Origin: a virus
Direction: 5' to 3' (one strand)
Virus record (IMG/VR): IMGVR_UViG_3300044625_000915
Location: 1-23,424 of that record
DNA: 23,424 nucleotides
Part shown: positions 1 through 6,016 of the stretch, piece after piece
Layout of the letters: each line of letters opens with the position of its first letter
Position numbering within the stretch: the first letter of the stretch is position 1
Notes under the pieces: generated by a model
Database searches by the model: none
Told to the model about the DNA's origin: nothing
What the model saw: only the letters and a program-made list of their open reading frames with translations
Position numbers and translations under genes: made by a program

Positions 1-653
1 TAAATGATTTCCTGACTGGCACCCCTTTGACCCAAGCCAAACACCTTCCACAAATTAGGGTCGGCATCTTTTAGGCTTTCGATTTCCTCAACCTGTTCCT
101 TTGGCAAAAAAGGGTTGTCTTTGTAGGTTGAATGAATCAGGATGTTGCCATCTTTGTCCGCTACCTCATAAACCCAACTTGCTTCGTCAACCGGGTTGAA
201 GTCAAGGAAAATCGTCTTTTTGGTTCGTAGTGCCAACTGGGTGTAAATCGTAAACGGCAACAAATTTGCCTCATTGATGTACAAAATATCCCGACCCGGC
301 CCCCTGACCTTCCCACTATCTTCCGCCCCAAAAAACTCAATATATGAGCCGTTGGGAAAGTTGTAAATGTTGTCGGTCTTATTGAATGCCTCGTCTGAAT
401 AAAGCCCAGCCTTGTCCAAAATCTCCAAGATGTCCCGTCTTGCCCCTCGTTTCAAGTGGGGTAAAGATGGGGACACCACCGAAATTGTGACCTTCTCATT
501 GTTCGCTATGTAAAGAGCTAAAAGTTGACTAATTGAATAAGTCTTCCCACTACGGGTTGACCCTTGGTTCGCCAACACCCGATATTTGCTCGAATCGTAG
601 GCTTTACGATTCAGATCAAATACCTTGGTTTTCTTTATCGTTACTGTCCGCAT
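1..653 (-). CDS. terL: Terminase large subunit (partial, C-terminus outside window)
   Basis: This is the ATP-driven DNA packaging motor of a tailed phage. About 217 N-terminal residues are visible, and the gene runs off the left edge. Reading from the ATG at 653, the Walker A loop is GSTRSGKT (residues 31-38), the Walker B strand is ILYINEA (123-129, with E128 as the likely catalytic glutamate), and a coupling-type motif LDFNP follows at 150-154. This order and spacing fit the PBSX/Terminase_3 type of large terminase. The start overlaps the end of the small terminase gene by 38 bases, so the two are translated from one message. The nuclease domain and the portal gene that usually follows would lie outside the window. 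Confidence 0.93.
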   Translation of the reverse strand, partial: MRTVTIKKTKVFDLNRKAYDSSKYRVLANQGSTRSGKTYSISQLLALYIANNEKVTISVVSPSLPHLKRGARRDILEILDKAGLYSDEAFNKTDNIYNFPNGSYIEFFGAEDSGKVRGPGRDILYINEANLLPFTIYTQLALRTKKTIFLDFNPVDEASWVYEVADKDGNILIHSTYKDNPFLPKEQVEEIESLKDADPNLWKVFGLGQRGASQEII

Positions 654-981
654 CTTGGAATATCAATTTGACACCCCCCTCAACACGGACATCCTGTTCA
701 ACCTTGTCCCTCCAACCCATGTTCTTCAACGCAAAAATCACCCCGGTTGGATTGTTTTCGTAAATCAATCGGCCTTCATACTTTGACTCAATCCTTGCAA
801 TGGCCTCTTTTACAATGTGTAATAATTCGTCTTGTTCTTTGTAATTGTAAAGAGTTTTACGTTCAACTCCAACGTGAACGGCCAATCCGGCAATGGTTGG
901 CTTTGGTTCGACCTCAAAGTATTCGTTGACCTTTGTTTGTAATTCGTCTGCCGTGTATTTGATGGGTCTGCCCGCTGGCAT
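616..981 (-). CDS. terS: Terminase small subunit
   Basis: This 121-residue protein would recognise phage DNA and load the packaging motor. It opens with MPAGRP and has a helix-turn-helix-like segment at about residues 27-48 (TIAGLAVHVGVERKTLYNYK). A helical part follows, with NPTGVIFALKNMGWRDK, a pattern common in small terminases of phages from Gram-negative and Bacteroidetes hosts. It lies directly upstream of, and overlaps, the large terminase. The ATG follows an A-rich leader with no Shine-Dalgarno sequence, and a good -7 box ends 18 bases before it. Identification is from the motif pattern plus position; the protein's exact family was not tested. Confidence 0.88.
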   Translation of the reverse strand: MPAGRPIKYTADELQTKVNEYFEVEPKPTIAGLAVHVGVERKTLYNYKEQDELLHIVKEAIARIESKYEGRLIYENNPTGVIFALKNMGWRDKVEQDVRVEGGVKLIFQDADSNDKENQGI

Positions 982-999
982 TGTGTTTGTTTGTTAGGT

Positions 1000-1007
1000 C
1001 AAAAATA
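1000..1007 (-). promoter_or_regulatory. Bacteroidetes-type -7 promoter box for terminase genes
   Basis: On the minus strand the sequence reads TATTTTTG, a full match to the TAnnTTTG -7 consensus of Bacteroidetes. It ends 18 bases before the terS ATG, the same spacing as the box at 5258-5265. No clear TTTG -33 element is present at the usual distance, so the promoter may be weak or need an activator. Confidence 0.5.
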
Positions 1008-1026
1008 AACTAAAAAGTTTAGTTTA
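1006..1026. repeat. Perfect 9-bp inverted repeat, candidate operator of the terminase promoter
   Basis: The arms TAAACTAAA (1006-1014) and TTTAGTTTA (1018-1026) are perfect inverted repeats around a 3-base spacer. The element overlaps the upstream edge of the -7 box by two bases and fills the spacer where a repressor or activator could act. It has no T-run directly after it in either direction, so a terminator is less likely. It is the only copy I noticed in the window. An operator role is inferred from symmetry and position. Confidence 0.45.
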
Positions 1027-1071
1027 CTCTACACCTTAACGGACACAATATACTAAAAATCTTGGAAATAA

Positions 1072-1485
1072 TCAAATAAAGATATTCACAATCTCATTCA
1101 TCACCCCCTCACCGCCTTTGACTGGTAGGATGTTTATGTCCTTAATAAACCGGACCTCCGATTGGGCATCTTTAGGGCAAAACATGAACTTGGCCTTTCG
1201 TAGCATTGGAATGTCCCAAGCCGAGTCCCCGATGGCAACATCGTAGTGGAATGGGATTTCCTCTTTGTTTCGAAGGATGTGCAATTGTGCCCCGGACTTT
1301 TTAAGGTACGATTCTGCCCCCGGCCAACTGGATGCGGTCACAATGTGGACCTCATGGCCGTTTGCGATTAGTTCCCTGATGGCCGTCAGATCACGGGAAT
1401 TGAATCCTTTGGAGATGTCCCCGTCCTTTGTGACCCAGATTTTGCCATCGGTCAGGACTCCGTCAATATCAACGCAGAATATCAT
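1072..1485 (-). CDS. KdsC-like HAD phosphatase
   Basis: This 137-residue protein has the HAD superfamily motifs: DIDGVLTDG at residues 6-14 (nucleophile D6, acid/base D8), T50 in VTAS, and GDSAWD at 86-91 with metal-binding D87 and D91. The C-terminal KGGEGVMNE matches the GGxGxxxE tail of KdsC-type 3-deoxy-manno-octulosonate 8-phosphate phosphatases, which have no cap domain. It is somewhat shorter than cellular KdsC (about 170-190 residues). It is the last gene of the glycosyltransferase/methyltransferase operon and starts one base after the stop of the DNA methyltransferase. The substrate is probably a sugar or nucleotide-sugar phosphate, inferred from family and neighbours. KDO-8-phosphate itself is only one option. 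Confidence 0.78.
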   Translation of the reverse strand: MIFCVDIDGVLTDGKIWVTKDGDISKGFNSRDLTAIRELIANGHEVHIVTASSWPGAESYLKKSGAQLHILRNKEEIPFHYDVAIGDSAWDIPMLRKAKFMFCPKDAQSEVRFIKDINILPVKGGEGVMNEIVNIFI

Positions 1486-2118
1486 TTAAAACAATTTTTG
1501 TTGCATTTTGTACTCTGCCCACCTTTTTTCTTGTGCCTCAAAATAATCTTTGTCTAATTCATAGCCAACAAAATCAATGTTTCCGGCTATGTCGGCTGCA
1601 ATTCGACTTGTTCCACTGCCCATAAATGTATCAATGACCTTTCCCCCTTGTGGCAGACATTTAATATAAAAGTGCTTATACCAATCAATAGGTTTTGGAC
1701 ATGGATGGTTGAAATTCCCCATTTTTTCAGTATTCGACAATTTTATAGTATCGTGTAAATATATTTTTTTGATTTTTCCATAAACCAACAATGGTTCATA
1801 AGTATTAAAACCAACATATGCTGAATGTCCTGTGCTACCTTTATACCAATTAATTAACCAATTTGGCTCATGATTTTGATAAATCCAACCAAGTTTTTTG
1901 ATTGAGCAACTTGGCATGATTACCATAGTAGTAATCCTTCTAATTTCAGGAATAAATTTGTTCATTAATTCATACCAATTTTCCTCAGTATCATTATAGC
2001 TATTATATTTTAAATTTACCCCATACGGAGGATCAACAACCGCTAAATCAAAGTATTTGTCAGGATATTCAGCCATCCCAACCATGCAGTCAATGTTAAA
2101 AACTTTACTGTTCATCAT
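1486..2118 (-). CDS. DNA methyltransferase (N4-cytosine/N6-adenine, beta-like order)
   Basis: This 210-residue protein would methylate an exocyclic amino group in DNA. The catalytic motif DPPYG lies near residues 29-33 and the SAM-binding motif DTFMGSGTS lies in the C-terminal third, so the catalytic motif precedes the SAM motif, as in the beta class. I place the start at 2118 because this ATG overlaps the TGA of the upstream methyltransferase gene as ATGA. An in-frame start at 2142 would overlap by 28 bases. No restriction enzyme gene is adjacent, so an orphan enzyme protecting phage DNA is likely. The middle of the gene is clearly more AT-rich than its neighbours, which suggests separate acquisition. 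The recognition site cannot be read from the sequence. Confidence 0.85.
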   Translation of the reverse strand: MMNSKVFNIDCMVGMAEYPDKYFDLAVVDPPYGVNLKYNSYNDTEENWYELMNKFIPEIRRITTMVIMPSCSIKKLGWIYQNHEPNWLINWYKGSTGHSAYVGFNTYEPLLVYGKIKKIYLHDTIKLSNTEKMGNFNHPCPKPIDWYKHFYIKCLPQGGKVIDTFMGSGTSRIAADIAGNIDFVGYELDKDYFEAQEKRWAEYKMQQKLF

Positions 2119-2735
2119 TTTTGTTTTATCCAGATAAACCAACGTTTGCCTTCAAATTCAACAAACTCAAGGTGTGTTGGGTCAACATCCATAATCATCA
2201 TTTGACCCAATTGGTTTTTGATGCAAAGGGTTTTGGCATCTACATAGATATCATGCTGGTGGAACCCTTGCCAATTTTCGTGTGTGCCCTCATTCTCAAA
2301 GCCTTGTAAAATCAAATAGCCTTTTGGTTTGACCGCATTCATCATGCTTTCATATGCCAATGTAGGCTGCTGGGTGTGGTCAATGGCATTTGAGCAATGC
2401 ACAATGTCAAAGTGGTTGACGGCTGGCATTTCCTCGGCCGGGAATGGCAAAGGATGGGCCAATTTGTGGGCTTTGTAGTCAAACACAAGTTGGTACAATT
2501 CCCCAAGTGGATCAATGGCCGTGACCGGAATCAACCCATTCAGGATTGAAACCACGCCCGACCCGACATCGGCAACCTGATTGTGTGGGACTGATTTTAT
2601 GAAATCGGCAACTGATTGTTGCAATTCGGGTGTCTTGACCTTTTTGACCCAGCCATTCAAAAACCTTTCGGTCTTGACAAAGCCTTTCCAAAAATTCAAT
2701 TCGTGATAGATTCCGTGTAGTTCTTTTGTTGTCAT
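2115..2735 (-). CDS. Class I SAM-dependent methyltransferase
   Basis: This 206-residue protein has the Rossmann SAM-binding motif VADVGSG (about 54-60), an acidic residue D75 at the end of the second strand (AIDPLGE), and a motif-IV-like stretch DIVHCSNAIDH, as in Methyltransf_11 enzymes. It does not look like a DNA methylase because no DPPY or NPPY is present. It lies between a glycosyltransferase gene (7-base gap) and the DNA methyltransferase (4-base ATGA overlap), so it is co-transcribed with both. A role in O-methylating a sugar or another glycan component is a reasonable inference. The acceptor is unknown. Confidence 0.75.
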   Translation of the reverse strand: MTTKELHGIYHELNFWKGFVKTERFLNGWVKKVKTPELQQSVADFIKSVPHNQVADVGSGVVSILNGLIPVTAIDPLGELYQLVFDYKAHKLAHPLPFPAEEMPAVNHFDIVHCSNAIDHTQQPTLAYESMMNAVKPKGYLILQGFENEGTHENWQGFHQHDIYVDAKTLCIKNQLGQMMIMDVDPTHLEFVEFEGKRWFIWIKQK

Positions 2736-2742
2736 TGTTTTA

Positions 2743-3372
2743 TTATTTAGGCCAAAGTTTCTTTTCCCATCCTTTACCCCACTTTTGGGTCATATGGTTT
2801 TGGCTTATTGGTGTCCAATATGCCCTCAATTGTTTCCGGATGCGTTGAATAGGGTGTTCATTCTCCGCATTTCTGAGGTAAATATGACGGATTTGACACC
2901 CGTGATCCACCCCAACCTTCAAACCTTGTTCCCGTACCCGGTAGGCCCAATCCAAATCCATGTAATAATAGGGCAACATTTCGTCCAACGGATTGTCAGC
3001 AAACACATCGGCCCGAACCATTGGGGCAGTCCATTCAATAAATGGTGCCTCCTTTTCAACTCCGATTGGGTGCAACCAATGGCTTCGATGGTCACTGGTT
3101 GACATTGCTGGGTGTATTCCGGCCCATCCGGTACGTTCTAAAGTTTGGGCCAATTTGAATGGGACATCCGCATCAAATCGGATATTGGTAACGAACCAAA
3201 GGTAATCAACTTGCCAAGTTGGGTCCATCAGGATTGTATTGAAGGCCCTTGACATATTACCCACCCCGTCCCGGCTCACGATTTCGTAACTGATTCCGCT
3301 GGCTTGGATGTCGGCGAATGTTTGCTCCCATTCCGGTTCTAAATATTCGAGTGCAACAATTAAAATTTTCAT
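2743..3372 (-). CDS. GT-A fold (family 2-like) glycosyltransferase
   Basis: This 209-residue protein shows a compact glycosyltransferase-2-like layout. The N-terminal strand is MKILIVALEY, a DxD-like element (RFDAD) sits near residues 65-69 after LWFVTN, and a late block YYMDLDWAYRVREQGLKVG ends in an RHIYLR segment. That block resembles the acceptor-side ED/D-x-R-x-x-x-x-G...H pattern of GT2 enzymes. The gene overlaps the upstream GT-B gene by 4 bases and is followed 7 bases later by a methyltransferase gene. It is shorter than most cellular GT2 proteins and has no membrane segment, so it would act in the cytoplasm. Donor and acceptor are unknown. Confidence 0.7.
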   Translation of the reverse strand: MKILIVALEYLEPEWEQTFADIQASGISYEIVSRDGVGNMSRAFNTILMDPTWQVDYLWFVTNIRFDADVPFKLAQTLERTGWAGIHPAMSTSDHRSHWLHPIGVEKEAPFIEWTAPMVRADVFADNPLDEMLPYYYMDLDWAYRVREQGLKVGVDHGCQIRHIYLRNAENEHPIQRIRKQLRAYWTPISQNHMTQKWGKGWEKKLWPK

Positions 3373-4340
3373 TGTGTTATGATTTGGTTGATTTTATTGA
3401 TCCATTTGTCCCAAGTGTTTTGTTGGGCATATTCAAGGCAGATTTTGGCCTTTTGATCCGTTAATTTATGGGAAGATAGTGCAATTTTTGCCTCGTCATA
3501 TAGCATTTGCTCATTGTATAGGCACCGGTAGGAATTTTCCATCGTTAGATCATCGTCACCCATTTCAATAGCCCTGACCGTCACCGTCCCCTTTGTCATT
3601 GCCTCAATCGGGCTGGTTGACCGGGCATCCATCTTTGTTGCCTTCAATAATATTGTGGCCCGTTGATATAGACTATTCAATCGACCCAATTCGGGTTTGA
3701 CATAATATTCGTCAACTGCTTCCGTCATTATGGTCAGCGGATTTGCCCCGTAGCCAATCACTTTGTAGCCGTCTGCCTTTAACCGCTTGGCCACTTTTAA
3801 GGTAATCAAATCCGGGTCTTTGGATGGGTTTGAAGTCTGAGGGGATTCAATCAAAATGGTTTTATAGTCTTTTATGTGTTCCAAAATTGGGAACTGATGC
3901 AAATTGATTCCATTGCCGATGTAGTGTATTAGCCCAGTTCGGCCCCATTTTGTCGTCATTTCCTCAATGTTCCAATGGCTAATTGAAAACATCGGGAATG
4001 GTGTTTGGTAAAACTTGGCACACATTTCGGCCCATTTGCGGTTGTCCGGTCGGAAATGGTGTTCCATCATTTGGACAAAGCCAAATTTTTTGGCAATCGG
4101 TTTGTCAAAATACTCCACCCCGTGTGGGCTGGTCACAATAAGGCAATCGCATCTTGTGAACACATAGGAGTTATTTGCAATCGGCACTTTAACGGGAAAC
4201 CATTTACAGGCCCTTCGCTTGGCTTGGTCGAAAATGGTAACGTGATGCCCTAAATCATGCAAATGGTTTGCCCATTCCAAAATGACACGGATGCCACCAT
4301 GTATTGAATTAACATTGGGGCAAGTGATGACAATTCTCAT
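3369..4340 (-). CDS. GT-B fold (family 4-like) glycosyltransferase
   Basis: This 323-residue protein has a two-Rossmann glycosyltransferase layout. The N-terminus (MRIVITCPN, then HGGIRVILEWANHLHDLGHHV) has the glycine-rich loop and the long following helix of GT4 enzymes. The C-terminal half has the sugar-nucleotide site, with SPIEAMTKG near residues 243-251 (E246 as the family's conserved glutamate). No membrane segment or signal peptide is seen. Start and stop overlap the neighbouring glycosyltransferase-like genes by 4 bases each, so all three are one translational unit. The sugar transferred and the target (DNA base, virion protein or host envelope) cannot be decided from sequence. Confidence 0.8.
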   Translation of the reverse strand: MRIVITCPNVNSIHGGIRVILEWANHLHDLGHHVTIFDQAKRRACKWFPVKVPIANNSYVFTRCDCLIVTSPHGVEYFDKPIAKKFGFVQMMEHHFRPDNRKWAEMCAKFYQTPFPMFSISHWNIEEMTTKWGRTGLIHYIGNGINLHQFPILEHIKDYKTILIESPQTSNPSKDPDLITLKVAKRLKADGYKVIGYGANPLTIMTEAVDEYYVKPELGRLNSLYQRATILLKATKMDARSTSPIEAMTKGTVTVRAIEMGDDDLTMENSYRCLYNEQMLYDEAKIALSSHKLTDQKAKICLEYAQQNTWDKWINKINQIITQ

Positions 4341-5026
4341 TGTTCGTATTTTGATGGGGTGGGGAAATGCTCACGCAATAACTGGGTCAGACCATTACAA
4401 ACCCCGTATGGGCCAATACTAAGCCATTTGCGGCCATTAATCTTGCCGACCCATTGTTCGTATGGCATCGGCTTATTGACCTTCAAATCGGCTAAAAACT
4501 CAAAGTTCCCGACCTCATTCATTGTATAGGCCGTTTTGATCACATACTCCTTTGACCAATCCAATCCCTCCAATGCCAAGTATTTGGCCCGTTGGTAGAC
4601 AATCGGGGTGTGGATGTCGGTGTAGTACCGATTGAGTCCAGTCAGCCCAGCCGTGTTAAGGATGGCCCCTTTGTAGTTGCCAATGGCCTTTTGCCCCCAT
4701 TCGTCAATGGTGCCATCGTACCAGTACCGGAAGTCTGCCACATCCATTTTGTCCATCAGAAAATGGTCATCGTTCCACATTATTGCCTTGTCAGAACATT
4801 CGGGATGCCGAAATGCCTCAGCGACCTTTGAGTAAATGCTCAATTGCTTTTTGCCCGGCCGGTCCTCTTTTCTTATATGGATGACATTGGTGACCCATTT
4901 GGGACACCAGCCCACAATGAAAACATTGCCGTACCCGGTCAGATTCTTTTCGATTGATCTGAGGGCATACCGCAACTCGTTGTCATTCCAACGGCTTTCA
5001 GTCCCGATCGGTAGGATAATATCCAA
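4337..5026 (-). CDS. Stealth-like sugar-phosphate/glycosyl transferase
   Basis: This 229-residue protein begins MDIILPIGTESRWNDNELR and contains WNDDHFLMD near residues 84-92 and DIHTPIVYQ at about 137-145. The N-D-D block after a hydrophobic strand and the later H-x-P block resemble the conserved regions of Stealth family capsule phosphotransferases (hexose-1-phosphate transferases), in which conserved acidic residues bind metal. It is shorter than most Stealth proteins. The gene overlaps the small regulator-like gene upstream by 29 bases and the GT-B gene downstream by 4. A role in moving sugar or sugar phosphate to an acceptor is inferred. A divergent GT-A protein is the main alternative. 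Confidence 0.6.
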   Translation of the reverse strand: MDIILPIGTESRWNDNELRYALRSIEKNLTGYGNVFIVGWCPKWVTNVIHIRKEDRPGKKQLSIYSKVAEAFRHPECSDKAIMWNDDHFLMDKMDVADFRYWYDGTIDEWGQKAIGNYKGAILNTAGLTGLNRYYTDIHTPIVYQRAKYLALEGLDWSKEYVIKTAYTMNEVGNFEFLADLKVNKPMPYEQWVGKINGRKWLSIGPYGVCNGLTQLLREHFPTPSKYEQ

Positions 5027-5201
5027 TGATTCGTTTTTTAAGGATCAGGGGGATCAAAATATCTCTCACGGCATTTGTCAAACTGCCAAATTCGGCCAAT
5101 ATCAAATTTTTTTCCTCGTCTGTTAAATATGCTGAAACCAACTTTTTGCGTTGATTATCAGGCAGTTTTGTCCGTCCTCGTTTCGGTTTGATTGTTTCCA
5201 T
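4998..5201 (-). CDS. Small ribbon-helix-helix-like protein, candidate regulator
   Basis: This 67-residue basic protein starts METIKPKRGRTKLPDNQRKK, followed by a strand-like YLTDEEKNLILAEFG and two helices (TNAVRDILIPLIL). A short basic arm, a beta strand and two helices is the ribbon-helix-helix plan of MetJ/Arc- and MobC-like DNA-binding proteins. It is the first gene of the leftward operon, and its start lies at the edge of a divergent promoter region with a palindrome, a usual place for an autoregulator. A perfect -7 box (5206-5213, minus) ends only a few bases before the ATG, so the message may be almost leaderless. Function is inferred from fold and place; no DNA-contact residues were tested. 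Confidence 0.6.
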   Translation of the reverse strand: METIKPKRGRTKLPDNQRKKLVSAYLTDEEKNLILAEFGSLTNAVRDILIPLILKKRIIGYYPTDRD

Positions 5202-5205
5202 TCAA

Positions 5206-5213
5206 CAAATTTA
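5206..5213 (-). promoter_or_regulatory. -7 promoter box for the leftward sugar-modification operon
   Basis: The minus strand reads TAAATTTG, a full match to TAnnTTTG. It ends four bases before the ATG at 5201, so a start site at the normal distance would give a nearly leaderless transcript. No exact -33 TTTG is seen upstream. Confidence 0.45.
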
Positions 5214-5223
5214 CGGGAAAATG

Positions 5224-5235
5224 AAAAATATTTTT
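5224..5235. repeat. 12-bp AT palindrome between divergent promoters
   Basis: AAAAATATTTTT is a perfect palindrome. It overlaps the -33 element of the rightward promoter (5233-5236) and lies about ten bases upstream of the leftward -7 box. One bound protein there could control both directions. The ribbon-helix-helix-like product of the adjacent gene is the natural candidate. AT palindromes can arise by chance in AT-rich spacers, so an operator role is only suggested. Confidence 0.35.
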
Positions 5236-5265
5236 GGTTTTGTGGAAATGTTTATGTTATCTTTG
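5233..5265 (+). promoter_or_regulatory. Early rightward promoter, Bacteroidetes -33/-7 type
   Basis: TTTG at 5233-5236 and TATCTTTG at 5258-5265 are separated by 21 bases, a good match to the TTTG/TAnnTTTG promoter. A second TTTG (5239-5242) would give a shorter, less usual spacer of 15. The box ends 18 bases before the ATG at 5284. This promoter would drive the small membrane proteins and the genes that follow. Confidence 0.65.
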
Positions 5266-5283
5266 AATCCTAAACCAACCACA

Positions 5284-5373
5284 ATGAAAAAACAAACAGA
5301 CCTCAACCCTTGGGCATTCTTAGCCATCATGATTGCTATCCTTTACATCGTAAACCAAATCGAAAACTTTTAA
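5284..5373 (+). CDS. Small single-pass membrane protein, first early gene
   Basis: The 29-residue product reads MKKQTDLNPWAFLAIMIAIL and then YIVNQIENF. One hydrophobic stretch of about 15 residues (WAFLAIMIAILYIV) could cross the inner membrane. I chose the ATG at 5284 rather than the longer in-frame start at 5188 because the -33/-7 promoter lies inside that extension. The gene ends three bases before the next ATG. Such small early membrane proteins are often host-takeover or superinfection factors, but nothing here proves that. Confidence 0.5.
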   Translation: MKKQTDLNPWAFLAIMIAILYIVNQIENF

Positions 5374-5376
5374 GCC

Positions 5377-5670
5377 ATGCAAATCAGCATCCCCAAACAA
5401 ACCACGGAATCGGTACACATTGCCGTCCCATCGTTTTACAAGTATTTTACCCGGTACATCGGGGTGATTGACGAAAACACATTGGTCACATTTGTGCAAC
5501 ATTCGTTTGTGACTGAGATGTCAAACTACAAATTGCCCGACAATGGCACCGTGTGGTTGGAATCAACCCAAGACAAAAACACCGAGTTGATAACCGAGGA
5601 CGAATTTTTTGAGGCATACGATCAGGCATTGAAACAATTAACAATCACCCCAATACTCAAAACATGGTAG
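5377..5670 (+). CDS. Hypothetical phage early protein
   Basis: The 97-residue product is soluble and mildly acidic, with beta-rich N-terminal sequence (MQISIPKQTTESVHIAVPSF) and a helical C-terminal part (EDEFFEAYDQALKQL). I do not recognise the family. It lies three bases after the preceding small membrane protein gene and overlaps the next one by seven bases (ATGGTAG). That tight packing and a codon pattern like the neighbours' support a real gene. The ORF on the opposite strand (5320-5502) is a shadow. Confidence 0.65.
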   Translation: MQISIPKQTTESVHIAVPSFYKYFTRYIGVIDENTLVTFVQHSFVTEMSNYKLPDNGTVWLESTQDKNTELITEDEFFEAYDQALKQLTITPILKTW

Positions 5671-5840
5671 ACATCCTTATTTATGTAGCTTTTACGGGCA
5701 TTATGGTCTATGGCATTTATGTACTTTATCTTGATTGGGATTTGGAACATAAACGAAAGCAGAAACGAGCCAAACGGCCAAAGGCTGGGCCAGTCAAAAA
5801 GGCTGAATACGATTGTACTGAAAACTTTTACCACGATTAA
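5664..5840 (+). CDS. Small membrane protein with basic cytoplasmic tail
   Basis: This 58-residue ORF starts at the ATG overlapping the end of the previous gene (ATGGTAG) and ends at TAA 5838-5840. It has one N-terminal transmembrane segment (ILIYVAFTGIMVYGIYVLYL, about residues 4-23) followed by a strongly basic stretch (HKRKQKRAKRPK) and an acidic, aromatic end. That charge pattern predicts an anchor with the C-terminus inside the cell. It was recovered by reading frames below 60 residues. The overlap with its neighbour and the clear topology support it. The role is unknown. Confidence 0.6.
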   Translation: MVDILIYVAFTGIMVYGIYVLYLDWDLEHKRKQKRAKRPKAGPVKKAEYDCTENFYHD

Positions 5841-5870
5841 TGCGTACGGGGAGCATCAACTGACCCGACC

Positions 5871-5927
5871 CCCCGGAGAAAAAAATCAATTGGGTTTGGT
5901 TTGGATCAAACTCCGGGGCAATTTTTT
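5871..5927 (+). terminator. Hairpin plus T-run, candidate terminator 1
   Basis: CCCCGGAG (5871-5878) and CTCCGGGG (5911-5918) are perfect 8-bp arms. They are followed by CAA and six T residues (5922-5927). The loop is long (32 bases), which weakens it as a simple intrinsic terminator, but the stem is GC-rich. It lies in the 176-base gap after the first early gene group. Confidence 0.45.
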
Positions 5928-5955
5928 CTCATATAGCAGTTGGTTTAATGGTAAA

Positions 5956-5986
5956 CCCCGATGTTTCTACATTGGGGGCATTTTTT
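5956..5986 (+). terminator. Intrinsic terminator 2 / attenuator before the recombination gene
   Basis: CCCCGATG (5956-5963) pairs with CATTGGGG (5970-5977) in an 8-bp stem with one G-U pair and a 6-base loop, followed by GCA and six T residues (5981-5986). A smaller inverted repeat just upstream, GGTTTA/TAAACC (5942-5957), shares two bases with this stem, so the two are partly exclusive. Confidence 0.6.
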
Positions 5987-5989
5987 CAC

Positions 5990-5997
5990 TAACTTAG
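5990..5997 (+). promoter_or_regulatory. Weak -7 box for the recombination gene group
   Basis: TAACTTAG differs from TAnnTTTG at one position and ends 19 bases before the ATG at 6017, matching the 18-base spacing of the boxes at 5258 and 1000. No convincing -33 element is visible. The leader that follows contains CAAACAAACACA, also found before terS. Confidence 0.35.
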
Positions 5998-6016
5998 ACA
6001 CTCAAACAAACACACC

